A model generated the notes under the pieces. It did no database searches. It was given only the letters and a program-made list of their open reading frames with translations, and had not been told where the DNA came from. Of a DNA stretch of 64,000 nucleotides, positions 36,245 to 45,291 are shown in pieces; position 1 is the stretch's first letter; each line of letters opens with the position of its first letter. The stretch comes from an uncultured Neomegalonema sp. (GTDB lineage: Bacteria; Pseudomonadota; Alphaproteobacteria; Rhodobacterales; Rhodobacteraceae): positions 1-64,000 of the forward strand of contig CALLLP010000030.1 of NCBI GenBank assembly GCA_938008165.1. Reading direction: 5' to 3'. Made by a program: the position numbers and the translations under genes.

Positions 36245-36776
36245 GTCTGGAATCCTGTTCGATGAGAGGAGGAGGGCGCACCCTCCGTTTTGACGGCTCC
36301 CATAACAGGATGCAAAACCGGAAGCAATCACGATATGCAGAAATCGTTATATGATTTGATAACGTGTCAGTTATCGAAGCCGTCTGGCGGATGGTTTAGG
36401 CGTGTGAAAGTTAAAATACGGTCATTGCGGCATGGTATTAAGGCGCTGCTTCAATCACAGCGTCCGTTATTCATATCTCTAACGCATTTATTGGCGTTTT
36501 ATTACCATACGTGAAACGGGGAATGGTCTTTTGCTGCAAAAATTGTGCATAGATCGGCTCGGTGGGATGCCTGCTCGTGAAAAGACGATACTGGGCCGAT
36601 CAATCCGATGGTGCAGATGCTTTGCTGGCCGTCTTCCTGCCGCGCCCTGACGGTCAGGCCGGGTATTCCGCTTGCATCTTGGCGCCGCTGCGTGTAACCC
36701 ACGCGCTCTCGACCGATCTTCCGGCTAAAAGGGCTGCCGAGGGGATCAATAACGCACTGTTTTTCAGGAGAGCGAA
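36245..36776. other. 532-base divergent regulatory region (ahcY / rpmI-rplT)
   Basis: The interval between the ahcY and rpmI starts is AT-rich from about 36300 to 36560, unlike the surrounding coding DNA. It has an inverted repeat CGTTAT ... ATAACG at 36345-36364, with related ATCG/GATA-containing words on both sides, and a GGAGGG-CGCA-CCCTCC hairpin at about 36272-36287 in the presumed ahcY leader. I found no SAM, SAH or SAM/SAH riboswitch core that I recognise. A 75-codon open frame at 36562-36789 overlaps the rpmI start and is not supported. Confidence 0.55.
36345..36364. promoter_or_regulatory. Candidate operator palindrome upstream of ahcY
   Basis: CGTTAT-ATGATTTG-ATAACG, with perfect 6-base arms, lies about 100 bases upstream of the ahcY start in an AT-rich stretch. 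Known proteobacterial regulators of S-adenosylhomocysteine recycling (ArsR-type SahR) bind AT-rich palindromes, but I cannot match the exact motif, so this is only a candidate. Confidence 0.35.
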
Positions 36777-36977
36777 ATGCCCAAGATGAAGACGAAATCC
36801 GGAGCGAAAAAACGCTTCCGGGTGACGGCGAGCGGCAAGATCAAAGGATCGCCCGCCGGTAAACGCCACGGCATGATCAAGCGCACGAATAAATTCATCC
36901 GCACTGCGCGCGGTATGGAAGTGCTGTCCGAGCCGGATCAGAAAATCGTTCGGCAGTTTCTGCCGTACAATCGATAA
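36777..36977 (+). CDS. rpmI: 50S ribosomal protein L35
   Basis: A 66-residue, very basic protein beginning [20 protein letters not shown] and ending VRQFLPYNR, the normal length and sequence of L35 in the large ribosomal subunit. CAGGAGAG lies just upstream of the ATG. It is followed 12 bases later by rplT. infC, which precedes rpmI in many bacteria, is not upstream here. Confidence 0.97.
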   Translation: MPKMKTKSGAKKRFRVTASGKIKGSPAGKRHGMIKRTNKFIRTARGMEVLSEPDQKIVRQFLPYNR

Positions 36978-36989
36978 GGGGGGTATCCG

Positions 36990-37361
36990 ATGTCACGAGT
37001 TAAACGGGGTACCGTCCAGAAGGCACGCCACAAGCGGGTTCTTGAACAGGCGAAAGGCTATTATGGCCGCCGCAAGAACGTCTTTCGCGTTGCCACGCAG
37101 GCCGTCGACAAGGCCCAGCAATACGCCTATCGCGACCGCAAGAACCGTAAGCGCAGCTTCCGCGCTTTGTGGATTCAGCGCATCAATGCCGGTGCCCGCG
37201 AGCATGGCATGAAGTATAATCAGGTCATCGATGGTCTGAACAAGGCCGGGATCGAGATCGACCGCAAGGTTCTGTCCGATCTGGCCATTCGCGAGCCTGA
37301 GGCGTTCAAAGCGATTCTCGATCAGGCTAAGGCGGCTCTGGGCGACGCGCAGCCCGCTTGA
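36990..37361 (+). CDS. rplT: 50S ribosomal protein L20
   Basis: A 123-residue ribosomal protein L20 ([20 protein letters not shown], then [17 protein letters not shown] and [20 protein letters not shown]). L20 binds 23S rRNA early in assembly and in several bacteria also represses its own mRNA. It forms a two-gene operon with rpmI, ended by a clear terminator 28 bases after the stop. The C-terminus has a short Ala-rich extension typical of alphaproteobacteria. Confidence 0.97.
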   Translation: MSRVKRGTVQKARHKRVLEQAKGYYGRRKNVFRVATQAVDKAQQYAYRDRKNRKRSFRALWIQRINAGAREHGMKYNQVIDGLNKAGIEIDRKVLSDLAIREPEAFKAILDQAKAALGDAQPA

Positions 37362-37388
37362 TCCCAACCCGGATCGATTCAATATACA

Positions 37389-37419
37389 GCCGCGCCCCCG
37401 CACCGGGGCGCGGCTTTTT
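37389..37419 (+). terminator. Rho-independent terminator after rplT
   Basis: GCCGCGCCCC and GGGGCGCGGC form a perfect 10-bp stem with a 6-base loop, followed by TTTTT. It ends the rpmI-rplT transcript and is the clearest terminator in the window. Confidence 0.95.
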
Positions 37420-37503
37420 CGATTCTCGCCCCGATCCGCTTTACGTCTCGTATCCGGCTCTGTAAGGCCCAAGCGCAGAGCGAGAATGACAGGAGCGACA
37501 CCC

Positions 37504-37905
37504 ATGGATACGCGCGCAGTGATCGACGCCTATTACACCGCGTTCAACGATCATGACGGCGAAGCGATGCTGGCCTTGATGACCGACGATGTCCGCCATG
37601 ACGTCAATCAGGGGGAGCGCCGCATCGGCAAGGACGCTTTCCGTGCCTTCAACGCGAAGATGGATGCATGCTATGCCGAGCGCCTGACCGATATCGTCGT
37701 TATGGTCAGCGAAGACGGCACGCGGGCCTCGGCGGAGTTCACGGTTAACGGGTTCTACACTGCGACTGACGACGGATTGCCTGAGGCGCAGAACCAGCGC
37801 TACACCCTGCCTGCCGGAACCTTCTTCGCGTTGCGCGATGGCCAGATCGCGCGGGTGACAACCTATTACAATCTCAGCGATTGGCTGCGCCAGATTGAGG
37901 CTTAG
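37504..37905 (+). CDS. NTF2-like / ketosteroid-isomerase-related protein
   Basis: A 133-residue SnoaL/NTF2-fold protein: AYYTAFNDHDGEAMLALMTD at the N-terminus, a central cone-forming beta region, and ARVTTYYNLSDWLRQIE at the end. The fold binds small hydrophobic molecules and in some members catalyses isomerisation or hydrolysis; no catalytic set can be assigned here. ATG 37504 is preferred over 37486 because AGGAG lies about nine bases upstream. It converges on the glycosyltransferase gene with a 12-base gap. Confidence 0.85.
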   Translation: MDTRAVIDAYYTAFNDHDGEAMLALMTDDVRHDVNQGERRIGKDAFRAFNAKMDACYAERLTDIVVMVSEDGTRASAEFTVNGFYTATDDGLPEAQNQRYTLPAGTFFALRDGQIARVTTYYNLSDWLRQIEA

Positions 37906-37917
37906 GGGGATCGTCGA

Positions 37918-39150
37918 TCAGGTCGGGTCACGCTGGCCGGGGAATGTCAGCCCCGTCGCGCGCTCGTAGACATCAAGCGTCGCTTTTTGCATCCGCGTGG
38001 TGGAAAACATCCGCTGTATGCGCAGGCGCGCCAGCTTTCCGATCCGGTCGGATGTGTCCTGATCCAGAGTCAGAAAGGCATTCATGGCCTCGGCCATCTT
38101 TGCCGCATTGCCCGGCTCGACCAATGCGCCGGTCACCCCGTCATCGACGGTCTCGCGCGCGCCGCCATGGTTTGTGGCGACGACCGCGCGGCCCATTGCC
38201 TGCGCCTCCACGGCCACGCGGCCAAAGGCTTCCGGGTCCGTCGAGGCGGAGATGGCGCAACTGGCCACGCGATAGGCGGCGGGCATGTCATGGCAGGATC
38301 CTGCGATCTTGATGACGTCCGAGCAGCCCTTGTCGCTCGCCCGTTTTTCCAGTTCGTCCGGGTAGCGCGACCCATCCGGAGCGCCGCCCACCATCAATCC
38401 GAGAAAATCCGGCCCGCGCCGTTCCCGCAGGATCGCACAGGCATCGATGAACACTTCCTGCCCCTTCCACCGGGTCAGGCGACCGGGCAGCAAAAAGACG
38501 GGGCGCGTCTCGTCGGTCAGGCCCCAGCGATCGGCAAGCTGCGCGATGCGCTCGCCGGTCATGGCATCGGGGTTGAAGATATCCAGATCGGCCCCGCGCG
38601 GGATGGTGACGATGCGGCTGTCGGGGACGCCATGGCGCTCGCGGATCATCTGCGCGATGAAATCCGAGACCGCGATGGTCGGATTACCCTTCGCCATCAC
38701 GGCATTATAGCGGCGTTTGAGCGGAAAACCCTCGTTATATGCGCCGTGATAAGTGGTCACGAACGGAGTGCCCGTTTGCTGCGCGGCCCAATATCCGCTC
38801 CAGGCGGGGGCACGGCTACGGGCGTGGATCAGGTCGATGCGTTCTTCGGCGACCATCTCCGCAATGCGGCGGGCATTCTTGCGCATGGTGAACAGGTTTT
38901 TCGTCTGCACAGGCATCTCGATGAATTCACCGCCCAGTGCATTCAGGCGCGAGGCAAGGCGCCCCCCGGCGGACGCAACGAGCGCGCGGCCCCCCGCCTT
39001 GACGATGGCGGTCGCGATCTCCAACGTCCCGCGCTCCACCCCACCCTCGTCGAGGCGCGGGACGATTTGCAGAATGACGGGACGCTTGCCGGACGGGTCG
39101 GAGCGCGATAGCCCCGGATCGTCGGAGGTTGCACCGGAGGCTGAAGCCAT
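37918..39150 (-). CDS. Glycosyltransferase family 4 protein
   Basis: A 410-residue GT-B glycosyltransferase. The N-terminal domain starts VILQIVPRLDEGGVERGTLE; the donor-binding half includes LLPGRLTRWKGQEVFIDA and the E-x7-E region DPEAFGRVAVEAQAMGR followed by GARETV. It probably adds a sugar to a lipopolysaccharide or surface-glycan acceptor at the inner membrane. The best start, ATG 39150, has no clear ribosome-binding site and its codon overlaps, on the opposite strand, the ATG of the hydrolase gene at 39149. An earlier in-frame ATG at 39210 would place the two genes in real overlap. Confidence 0.88.
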   Translation of the reverse strand: MASASGATSDDPGLSRSDPSGKRPVILQIVPRLDEGGVERGTLEIATAIVKAGGRALVASAGGRLASRLNALGGEFIEMPVQTKNLFTMRKNARRIAEMVAEERIDLIHARSRAPAWSGYWAAQQTGTPFVTTYHGAYNEGFPLKRRYNAVMAKGNPTIAVSDFIAQMIRERHGVPDSRIVTIPRGADLDIFNPDAMTGERIAQLADRWGLTDETRPVFLLPGRLTRWKGQEVFIDACAILRERRGPDFLGLMVGGAPDGSRYPDELEKRASDKGCSDVIKIAGSCHDMPAAYRVASCAISASTDPEAFGRVAVEAQAMGRAVVATNHGGARETVDDGVTGALVEPGNAAKMAEAMNAFLTLDQDTSDRIGKLARLRIQRMFSTTRMQKATLDVYERATGLTFPGQRDPT

Positions 39151-39928
39151 GAAGAAAACCGATCTGTACCGTACACCTGACGACAGGACTATCGCGTATC
39201 GTCGCAGCATAGTGCAAGCGACAAGCGCAGGGAGAGTGCGTCCGGGCATCGTTTTTCTGCCCGGTTTCCGGTCCGACATGGAGGGAAGCAAGGCGCTATT
39301 CCTGCATGAATGGGCCGAAAAGCAGGGCAGGGCGTTTCTGCGGTTCGATTATACGGGGCATGGCGCATCTTCGGGGGCGTTTGCGGATGGATGCATTGGC
39401 GACTGGTTTCGCGATGCCTGCGATGTGCTGCGCGCCCTGACCGAAGGACCGCAGGTTCTGGTCGGGTCGTCCATGGGGGGATGGATCGCGCTGTTGCTGA
39501 TGCGGGCCATGCCGGAGCGGGTCGCAGGCTTGGTCGGGATCGCGGCGGCCCCGGATTTCACCGAAGAAACGATATGGCAGCGCGCGACCACGGCCCAGCG
39601 CGAGACCCTGCTGCGGGAGGGGCGGCTTGAAGGGCCGAGCGCCTATGGCGACGAGCCGTATCTCATTACGCGCAAGCTGATCGAGGATGGGCGACACCAT
39701 CTGGTGATGCGCTCGCCGCTCTGCGCGCCTTGTCCCGTGCGCCTGCTGCATGGGATGGCGGACCCGGATGTGCCATGGGAGACCGCCGCGCGGCTGGCCG
39801 ATCATATCGAGGGCGATGATGTGCGGGTGACGCTGCTGCGCGGTGCCGGGCATCGTCTCAGCGATGCGCCGGAACTGGCCCTGATCGCGGAAACGGTGCA
39901 GGCGCTGCCCGACCCGGTGGAGGCATAA
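39149..39928 (+). CDS. Alpha/beta hydrolase
   Basis: A 259-residue alpha/beta-hydrolase-fold enzyme. The nucleophile elbow is GSSMGG with Ser108; an acidic residue is in HGMADPDVPWE and the catalytic His is in GAGHRLSD near residue 243. The overall size and motif order resemble small esterases and palmitoyl-protein-thioesterase-like bacterial proteins. The start is well supported by GGAGG eight bases upstream. It precedes the P450 gene by 2 bases, so the two are one transcript, and its ATG overlaps that of the divergent glycosyltransferase. Confidence 0.87.
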   Translation: MKKTDLYRTPDDRTIAYRRSIVQATSAGRVRPGIVFLPGFRSDMEGSKALFLHEWAEKQGRAFLRFDYTGHGASSGAFADGCIGDWFRDACDVLRALTEGPQVLVGSSMGGWIALLLMRAMPERVAGLVGIAAAPDFTEETIWQRATTAQRETLLREGRLEGPSAYGDEPYLITRKLIEDGRHHLVMRSPLCAPCPVRLLHGMADPDVPWETAARLADHIEGDDVRVTLLRGAGHRLSDAPELALIAETVQALPDPVEA

Positions 39929-39930
39929 CC

Positions 39931-41145
39931 ATGCATACCGTTGCGGTGCCGGACAAACACGATCCTGCACCGGGTCTGGCGCGGTTGGTGGCGGCGGGTC
40001 CGGTGGTGCGTATGCGGGTGCCGGTCATCGGCGAGATCCCCTTCGTGACGACCCATGCGGGCTGTGAAAGGTTGCTGAAGGACGATACCCTGTTCTCGAC
40101 GGATATTGCGAATGGGCGCAATCGGCGCATCGCGTGGTTCCTGCGCCTGATGCCGCGCAATGTGCGGGTGATGACGGAGAATATGCTCCAGAAGGATGGG
40201 CACGAACATCGCCGCCTGCGCAAGATGGTCGATGGGGCGTTCCGGCGCGGTGCGGTCGAGGCATGGGAATTGCGGATCGAGGCGATTGCGGCGGGGCTGC
40301 TGGATGACTGGGCAACCTCGGAGGATGGCGATTTCGTGCGCCATGTCGCGCGGCCCCTGCCGCTCGCGGTGATCTGCGAGATACTGGGCCTTGCCCATGA
40401 GGATCGCCCCGATTTCGTGCGCTGGATGGCGGCGTTTTCGCAAGGGGGGTCGATCTGGCGGTTGCCGGGAATTTATTGGTCTCTCACCCGGATCAATCGC
40501 TATCTGATGGCGCGGTTCGAGGAGCGGCGCGCCGATCCGGGGGATGATCTGATTTCGGTGCTCGTTCATGCCGCCGATGGCGAGGATCGTCTCACCGATG
40601 ATGACGTCTTGGCGATGCTGGGCCTGCTGTTCATCGCCGGGCATGAGACAACGACCCATCTGATGAGCAATTCGGTGCTGACCCTGCTGAAGAATCCGGC
40701 GGAGCTGTCCCGTTTGCTGGCCGATCCGGCGCTAGAGGGAACGGCAGTGGACGAATTGCTGCGTTATGTCGGGGCGGTCGAGATGACCAAGCCGCGCTAC
40801 CTGCTTCGGGATGCGGAGTTTCTCGGCGTCCCGTTTCGGCGCGGTCAGGCGGTCATGGCGCATCTGGCCGCTGCGAACCGCGATCCCGCCGTTTTCGACG
40901 ATCCCGACCGGCTCGATCTGGGGCGCAGGCCCAACCGTCATCTTGCATTTGGCGGCGGGCCGCATTTTTGCCTCGGAGCATGGCTGGCCAAGGCGGAGCT
41001 TGCCGCGATTCTGCGCCTGCTATGGCGCCATGCGCCCGACCTTGCGCTGGGCGTACCGGAGGGGGAACTGCAATGGAACGCGCAGGCGGGCATTCGCGCG
41101 CTCCATACGCTGCCATTGACCCGATCCCGCCACGCGGGCATTTAG
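39931..41145 (+). CDS. Cytochrome P450
   Basis: A 404-residue soluble bacterial P450. The oxygen-binding I-helix motif is AGHETTTH (236-243), the ExxR pair is Glu275 and Arg278 in DELLRYV, and the haem loop is FGGGPHFCLGAWLA with the ligand Cys347. It would hydroxylate or otherwise oxidise an unknown substrate, using ferredoxin and reductase partners that are not encoded nearby. It follows the alpha/beta hydrolase by 2 bases, which suggests that the two act on the same molecule, perhaps an ester or lactone. Confidence 0.95.
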   Translation: MHTVAVPDKHDPAPGLARLVAAGPVVRMRVPVIGEIPFVTTHAGCERLLKDDTLFSTDIANGRNRRIAWFLRLMPRNVRVMTENMLQKDGHEHRRLRKMVDGAFRRGAVEAWELRIEAIAAGLLDDWATSEDGDFVRHVARPLPLAVICEILGLAHEDRPDFVRWMAAFSQGGSIWRLPGIYWSLTRINRYLMARFEERRADPGDDLISVLVHAADGEDRLTDDDVLAMLGLLFIAGHETTTHLMSNSVLTLLKNPAELSRLLADPALEGTAVDELLRYVGAVEMTKPRYLLRDAEFLGVPFRRGQAVMAHLAAANRDPAVFDDPDRLDLGRRPNRHLAFGGGPHFCLGAWLAKAELAAILRLLWRHAPDLALGVPEGELQWNAQAGIRALHTLPLTRSRHAGI

Positions 41146-41195
41146 GGTGAAGGAACGCCAGAAGGGCGGGCCGTCCGGGAATCGGGGCGAGAATC

Positions 41196-42155
41196 GTGCT
41201 GCACTATCTTGATTTCGAAAAGACCGTTGCCGAGCTTGAAGGCAAGGCGACTGAACTGCGTGCCCTTGCCGGACAGGATTCGGACATGGATATCGAGCAG
41301 GAGGTCGCGCAGCTCTCCGTCAAAGCGGAAAAGCATCTCAGCGACCTCTATAAAAAGCTCAGCCCCTGGCAGAAATGTCAGGTCGCGCGCCATCCCAATC
41401 GCCCCCATACGGTCGATTATGTCGAGGCGTTGATCGACGATTTCGTTCCGCTGTTCGGGGATCGGGGGTTTGCGGAGGATTCGGCGGTCATTGGCGGTCT
41501 GGGGCGTCTCGACGACCGGGCCGTGATGATCCTTGGCCATGAGAAGGGCGCGGATACCGCCGCCCGGCTGAAACGCAATTTCGGCATGTCGCGCCCGGAA
41601 GGGTATCGCAAGGCTGTTCGATTGATGGACATGGCGGATCGTTTCGGGATTCCGGTCCTGACCTTCATCGACACCCCCGGCGCCTATCCCGGCAAGGGCG
41701 CGGAGGAGCGCGGACAGGCGGAGGCCATCGCCCGCTCGACCGAGAAATGTCTGGAAATCGGCGTGCCTTTGATCTCGACCGTGATCGGGGAGGGCGGCTC
41801 CGGCGGGGCCATTGCGCTGGCCACCGCCAATCGCATCATCATGCTGGAACATGCGATCTATTCTGTCATCTCGCCCGAAGGATGCGCCTCTATTTTGTGG
41901 AAATCCCAAGACAAGGCGCAGGAGGCGGCGGCGGCCCTGCGCTTGACGGCCCAAGACTTGCTTACTCTCTCGGTTGTGGATGCGATTGTGCCGGAACCCA
42001 CGGGGGGCGCGCATCGCGATCCACAAACAACTTTCGACGATTTACGTAAGAAATTGTCGGAAACACTTGAAAGTTTTGACGGAATGTCCCCTGATGCTAT
42101 TAGGGCTGAACGGCGGGAGAAATTTCTCGCCATGGGACAAAAGGGACTCGACTGA
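41196..42155 (+). CDS. accA: Acetyl-CoA carboxylase carboxyltransferase, alpha subunit
   Basis: A 319-residue AccA, which with AccD moves the carboxyl group from biotin to acetyl-CoA in the first step of fatty-acid synthesis. It begins [20 protein letters not shown] from a GTG codon, has [20 protein letters not shown] (about 164-183) and [16 protein letters not shown] (about 195-210). Length and start match other alphaproteobacteria. It is 50 bases after the P450 gene, but the gap could hold a promoter. Confidence 0.97.
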   Translation: MLHYLDFEKTVAELEGKATELRALAGQDSDMDIEQEVAQLSVKAEKHLSDLYKKLSPWQKCQVARHPNRPHTVDYVEALIDDFVPLFGDRGFAEDSAVIGGLGRLDDRAVMILGHEKGADTAARLKRNFGMSRPEGYRKAVRLMDMADRFGIPVLTFIDTPGAYPGKGAEERGQAEAIARSTEKCLEIGVPLISTVIGEGGSGGAIALATANRIIMLEHAIYSVISPEGCASILWKSQDKAQEAAAALRLTAQDLLTLSVVDAIVPEPTGGAHRDPQTTFDDLRKKLSETLESFDGMSPDAIRAERREKFLAMGQKGLD

Positions 42156-42212
42156 CGGTATCGCCTGTGCGGTGCCGCCTGTTACTAGGATTGAGCCGCA
42201 GAGGAGGTCACC

Positions 42213-44063
42213 ATGCCGATGGCGAAATATAAACTGAAAAGCGTTGCCCGCCTCGCCATGGGCACGGCGATACTGACAGTCATCTCTGGCTGTGAAAACA
42301 ATGTCGCGAACAGCTATAGCGATCTGGTTTCCGTGCCCCCCGCTGCCAGCGATCCGGTCTCCGTGCCGATTGTCGAGACGCCCCCGGAGGCCAATATCGC
42401 TGCCGCGCCGGAATCAGCCCTGCCAGAAATTGCCGTACCGGATTATGTCGCGCCGGGTGCGCCGACCTATACCGAAAGCTCGCAGGCGGCCAATGTCGAG
42501 ACCTTTGAATCGATCTATGGCGCGCCGGTCACCGATGCGGCATCGGGCACGCTTTTGACCGCCGAGCCTTATTCGCCCCCTTCCTATGATGACGGCACCG
42601 TGGCGACTCAGGCCATCCCCGCGCCGCCTGCTACCGCGACCGTTGCGGAAGCGGTGACCCCCTCCTACACGCAGCGCACGATTGCCGCGCTGGAGCCTGC
42701 GACCTTCGGCGTGGAAACCACGGCAGTCGAGGGGCTGGTTTATGGTGAAAGCCTTACCTCCTCCTCCTATACGGTCACGTCGGAACCCATCTCGCTGGAG
42801 GCGGATGTCACGGATAATCAGGTCTACGGAGAAGCGGCCTCCCAGCCCCTTTCTTTCGAGAGCTACACGGTGGATACCGTGCCGCTTACGGGATCGGAGA
42901 CGTCGCTGCCCGCCAATGACGAAACGCCCGAATTCGAGACCGCGACACTTTCCACATCGTATATCGACACCCTGCCCCTGATCGATGCCTCGGCTCTTTC
43001 GGAAGAACCGGCGTTGGTCGAGACGATCCCTGCGCCGGTTTCGACCGTGATCGCGACCGAGCCTTTGCTGAACGTTGCGCCCATTGAAACGGCGGCTTTC
43101 AACGCGCCTGAGACTAAGGCGCTTGAGTCGGCGGCGCCGTCCTATAACGGCGTCGAGATCATCAGCAATGATGAATTGCTCGCGGCCTATTCAGATGCTG
43201 CGCCCAGTGTCGGATTCGAGCAGGAGCCGCCTGCTTTGTCCGGGCAATATACGGTCACATCGGTCGAGAGAGCCTCTGTGGTGGCGACGGCTCCCGTGGT
43301 CGAGATTGCCGCCCTCGCAGCGCCGAAAACGGTGGCCTCTCCTTTGCCCCGTCCGAAACAATCTGCGGCTGTGGTCACGCCGGTGGTGCTGGATCTCAGC
43401 CCCGCGACGGCCCCGCTGCCCCGTCGTCGCCCCAGTTCCGCCGAGCGGGTCTATGCCACGCTTGATGCCCCGGTGCCGCAGCCGCGCCCCATCTACAAGG
43501 AGCCGATGGCCGTTGCCACGACGGCGGGCAACTATGTCTCTATCGGGGCCTTGAAGGATTTCGACACGCCAAAAGCGGCCGATGGCGCGGTGATGGCCGA
43601 TGCCAAGAAGATGCTTAAAGAAGCACCCAAAGCGAGCGCTGAAGGCGTTCAGGAAGCCAGTCTTCGCACCGTTGCGCCCAAGCCCAAGGCGCTGAAAATG
43701 GACAAGCCCGTCGCTCTGGACACCGAAACCTCCGAATTATCGGGAACGTCCTGGCGCTTGACCAAGGTTGACGCGGCGATGGTGTCCGTCAATGCGGAGC
43801 TGCATTTCGACGGGTCCAGCGGTTTCGCCGGGGGGCAAGGCCCCTGCAACAGCTATGGCGGCGAATTCATCAATATCGGTCAGGGCCGGTTCTCGATGGA
43901 TAATATCTTCTCGACCGATGTGGGATGTTCGAGCCTTGACGTCGAGAAAAAATATCTCGAAGCGCTGGAAAGCGCGGAGCGGTATGAGATTGCGCCGGAC
44001 TTTTCGGATATGACCCTGCTCGACGCTCAGGGCCGGGCCATCGCCCAGTTCAAGGCGTTTTGA
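42213..44063 (+). CDS. Long lipoprotein with C-terminal META/HslJ domain
   Basis: A 616-residue lipoprotein. The signal peptide ends in LTVISGC with Cys27 as the lipidated residue. Residues about 28-500 are a low-complexity, Ser/Thr/Pro/Ala/Glu-rich region with loosely repeated SYTV and AEP words and several short PLPRP or PLPRRRP tracts. Residues about 509-616 form a META (HslJ-like) domain: LSGTSWRLTKVD, then GPCNSYGGEF and FSTDVGCSS. META proteins are small outer-membrane or periplasmic proteins. The very long linker here could span the periplasm or the cell wall. The ATG has GGAGG just upstream. Its end overlaps the opposing FAD enzyme gene by 14 bases. Confidence 0.83.
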   Translation: MPMAKYKLKSVARLAMGTAILTVISGCENNVANSYSDLVSVPPAASDPVSVPIVETPPEANIAAAPESALPEIAVPDYVAPGAPTYTESSQAANVETFESIYGAPVTDAASGTLLTAEPYSPPSYDDGTVATQAIPAPPATATVAEAVTPSYTQRTIAALEPATFGVETTAVEGLVYGESLTSSSYTVTSEPISLEADVTDNQVYGEAASQPLSFESYTVDTVPLTGSETSLPANDETPEFETATLSTSYIDTLPLIDASALSEEPALVETIPAPVSTVIATEPLLNVAPIETAAFNAPETKALESAAPSYNGVEIISNDELLAAYSDAAPSVGFEQEPPALSGQYTVTSVERASVVATAPVVEIAALAAPKTVASPLPRPKQSAAVVTPVVLDLSPATAPLPRRRPSSAERVYATLDAPVPQPRPIYKEPMAVATTAGNYVSIGALKDFDTPKAADGAVMADAKKMLKEAPKASAEGVQEASLRTVAPKPKALKMDKPVALDTETSELSGTSWRLTKVDAAMVSVNAELHFDGSSGFAGGQGPCNSYGGEFINIGQGRFSMDNIFSTDVGCSSLDVEKKYLEALESAERYEIAPDFSDMTLLDAQGRAIAQFKAF

Positions 44064-45291
44064 TCGATTGCCGAGAGGGGCGATGATCCCATCGCCCTTG
44101 GGATCGTTTTAGCCCCAACCGGGCCAGCGGAAAGCCCATCGTGCCCGCCACCAAGGCCCCCAGCAGGGCCGGGGCGGGCCATGTGCCTGAGAGCGGCCCG
44201 ACGATCCGGTCCCGCAGGATGGGCAAGGCGCGGCTGTCGGATTGATAGACCGGCGTGAACATCCGGCTCATCATCTGAAACAGGCGCACATGTCCCTGTC
44301 GCAATTGCGCATAGGTCGGACCGATCTCGGCCCGGCCTTCTGTCGCGACCGCTTGGGCGAGGGCAAAAGCGTCCAGCAAGGCCATATTCGCGCCCTGACC
44401 CAGTTGCGGGCTGGTCGCGTGATAGCTGTCGCCGATATGCACGATCCCGGCGCCATAGGGTTTTGCGAGGGTTCGATGGTGATAGCGCGCGTAGGTGAGG
44501 GCGTCATGCCCCGTGATTCCGTCGAGCAAAATCTCGGTTTCGGGCCAGAGGGCGCGCACCTCGTCTTTCCAGTCGTTGAGCGGGGTGTCGCGCCAGCGAT
44601 CATAGGCGTCGCGATGCAGGCTCCAGAAAAATGTCGCTTTTGGCGTCTGCCCCTCGCCCGCGATGCCGACCGGCAAGACGCCCGCCATCTTCGACGCGCG
44701 GCAATATCGCTGTTCGAGGGCATGGGGCGAGAAGGGGCCGCCTTCGGGCCAGTCGAGCGTCGCCCAAAGCGCGCCGTAAGCCAGCGCCCGCCCCGGTGTA
44801 TGGGCGCTGAGCGCCGAGCGGGTGCCGAGGGCATTGACGATCAGATCGAAGGGACCGGCCGCTGCATAATCCTCGAATTCCAGCGTACCGTTGACCCCCC
44901 TGAGAACGGTCATGCCGGGGCGGATCGTCACCGCCTCGCGGCGGATTGCATTATAGAGCAGGTCGAACAGGGCGCTCCGCTGAACGGCAAGGCCGCGATA
45001 CCCCGGATCGAGGGCGGCGTAGGAGACATCGAGCACCACCCTGCCGCTGGGATGAGAGCACCCGAATAAACGGTCGATCCATGCCCCGCGCTCCGCGATC
45101 CGGTCGAAAAGGCCAAGGGCGTCGAGTACCGCGAGGCCGGTCGGTTGCAGCATGAAGCCCGATCCGGCGGGTTGCGGTGTTTCGAACCGCTCGAAAAGGG
45201 TGACGTGATGGCCTTGGCGTGCCAGCAAGAGCGCGCTGGCCAGCCCGCCGATCCCCGCGCCGCAGACCGCTATCGCCAGTCCGTCAGCCAT
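44050..45291 (-). CDS. FAD-dependent aromatic-type monooxygenase
   Basis: A 413-residue flavoprotein of the PHBH/UbiH class. The dinucleotide motif is CGAGIGGLASALLLARQG (about 9-26) and the second FAD motif is HIGDSYHATSPQLGQGANMA. These enzymes hydroxylate aromatic or quinone substrates with NAD(P)H and oxygen. The C-terminal part looks membrane-associated (APALLGALVAGTMGFPLARL). The start overlaps the stop of the protease gene by 8 bases, so the two are coupled. An in-frame extension to 45375 is not needed. Confidence 0.88.
   Translation of the reverse strand: MADGLAIAVCGAGIGGLASALLLARQGHHVTLFERFETPQPAGSGFMLQPTGLAVLDALGLFDRIAERGAWIDRLFGCSHPSGRVVLDVSYAALDPGYRGLAVQRSALFDLLYNAIRREAVTIRPGMTVLRGVNGTLEFEDYAAAGPFDLIVNALGTRSALSAHTPGRALAYGALWATLDWPEGGPFSPHALEQRYCRASKMAGVLPVGIAGEGQTPKATFFWSLHRDAYDRWRDTPLNDWKDEVRALWPETEILLDGITGHDALTYARYHHRTLAKPYGAGIVHIGDSYHATSPQLGQGANMALLDAFALAQAVATEGRAEIGPTYAQLRQGHVRLFQMMSRMFTPVYQSDSRALPILRDRIVGPLSGTWPAPALLGALVAGTMGFPLARLGLKRSQGRWDHRPSRQSIKTP

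Noticed and set aside
34514-36265. A 583-codon plus-strand open frame covering metK and ahcY in antisense
   Set aside because: It is the shadow of two strongly conserved housekeeping genes, with no plausible product or ribosome-binding site.
36562-36789. A 75-codon frame just before rpmI that might be an infC remnant or leader peptide
   Set aside because: The translation shows no IF3 similarity, has no good ribosome-binding site and runs into the rpmI start.
44050-44063. A 14-base tail overlap of convergent genes, the same length as the one at 4839-4852, as a possible signal
   Set aside because: The two overlaps share no sequence element and simply reflect tight packing of opposing stop codons.
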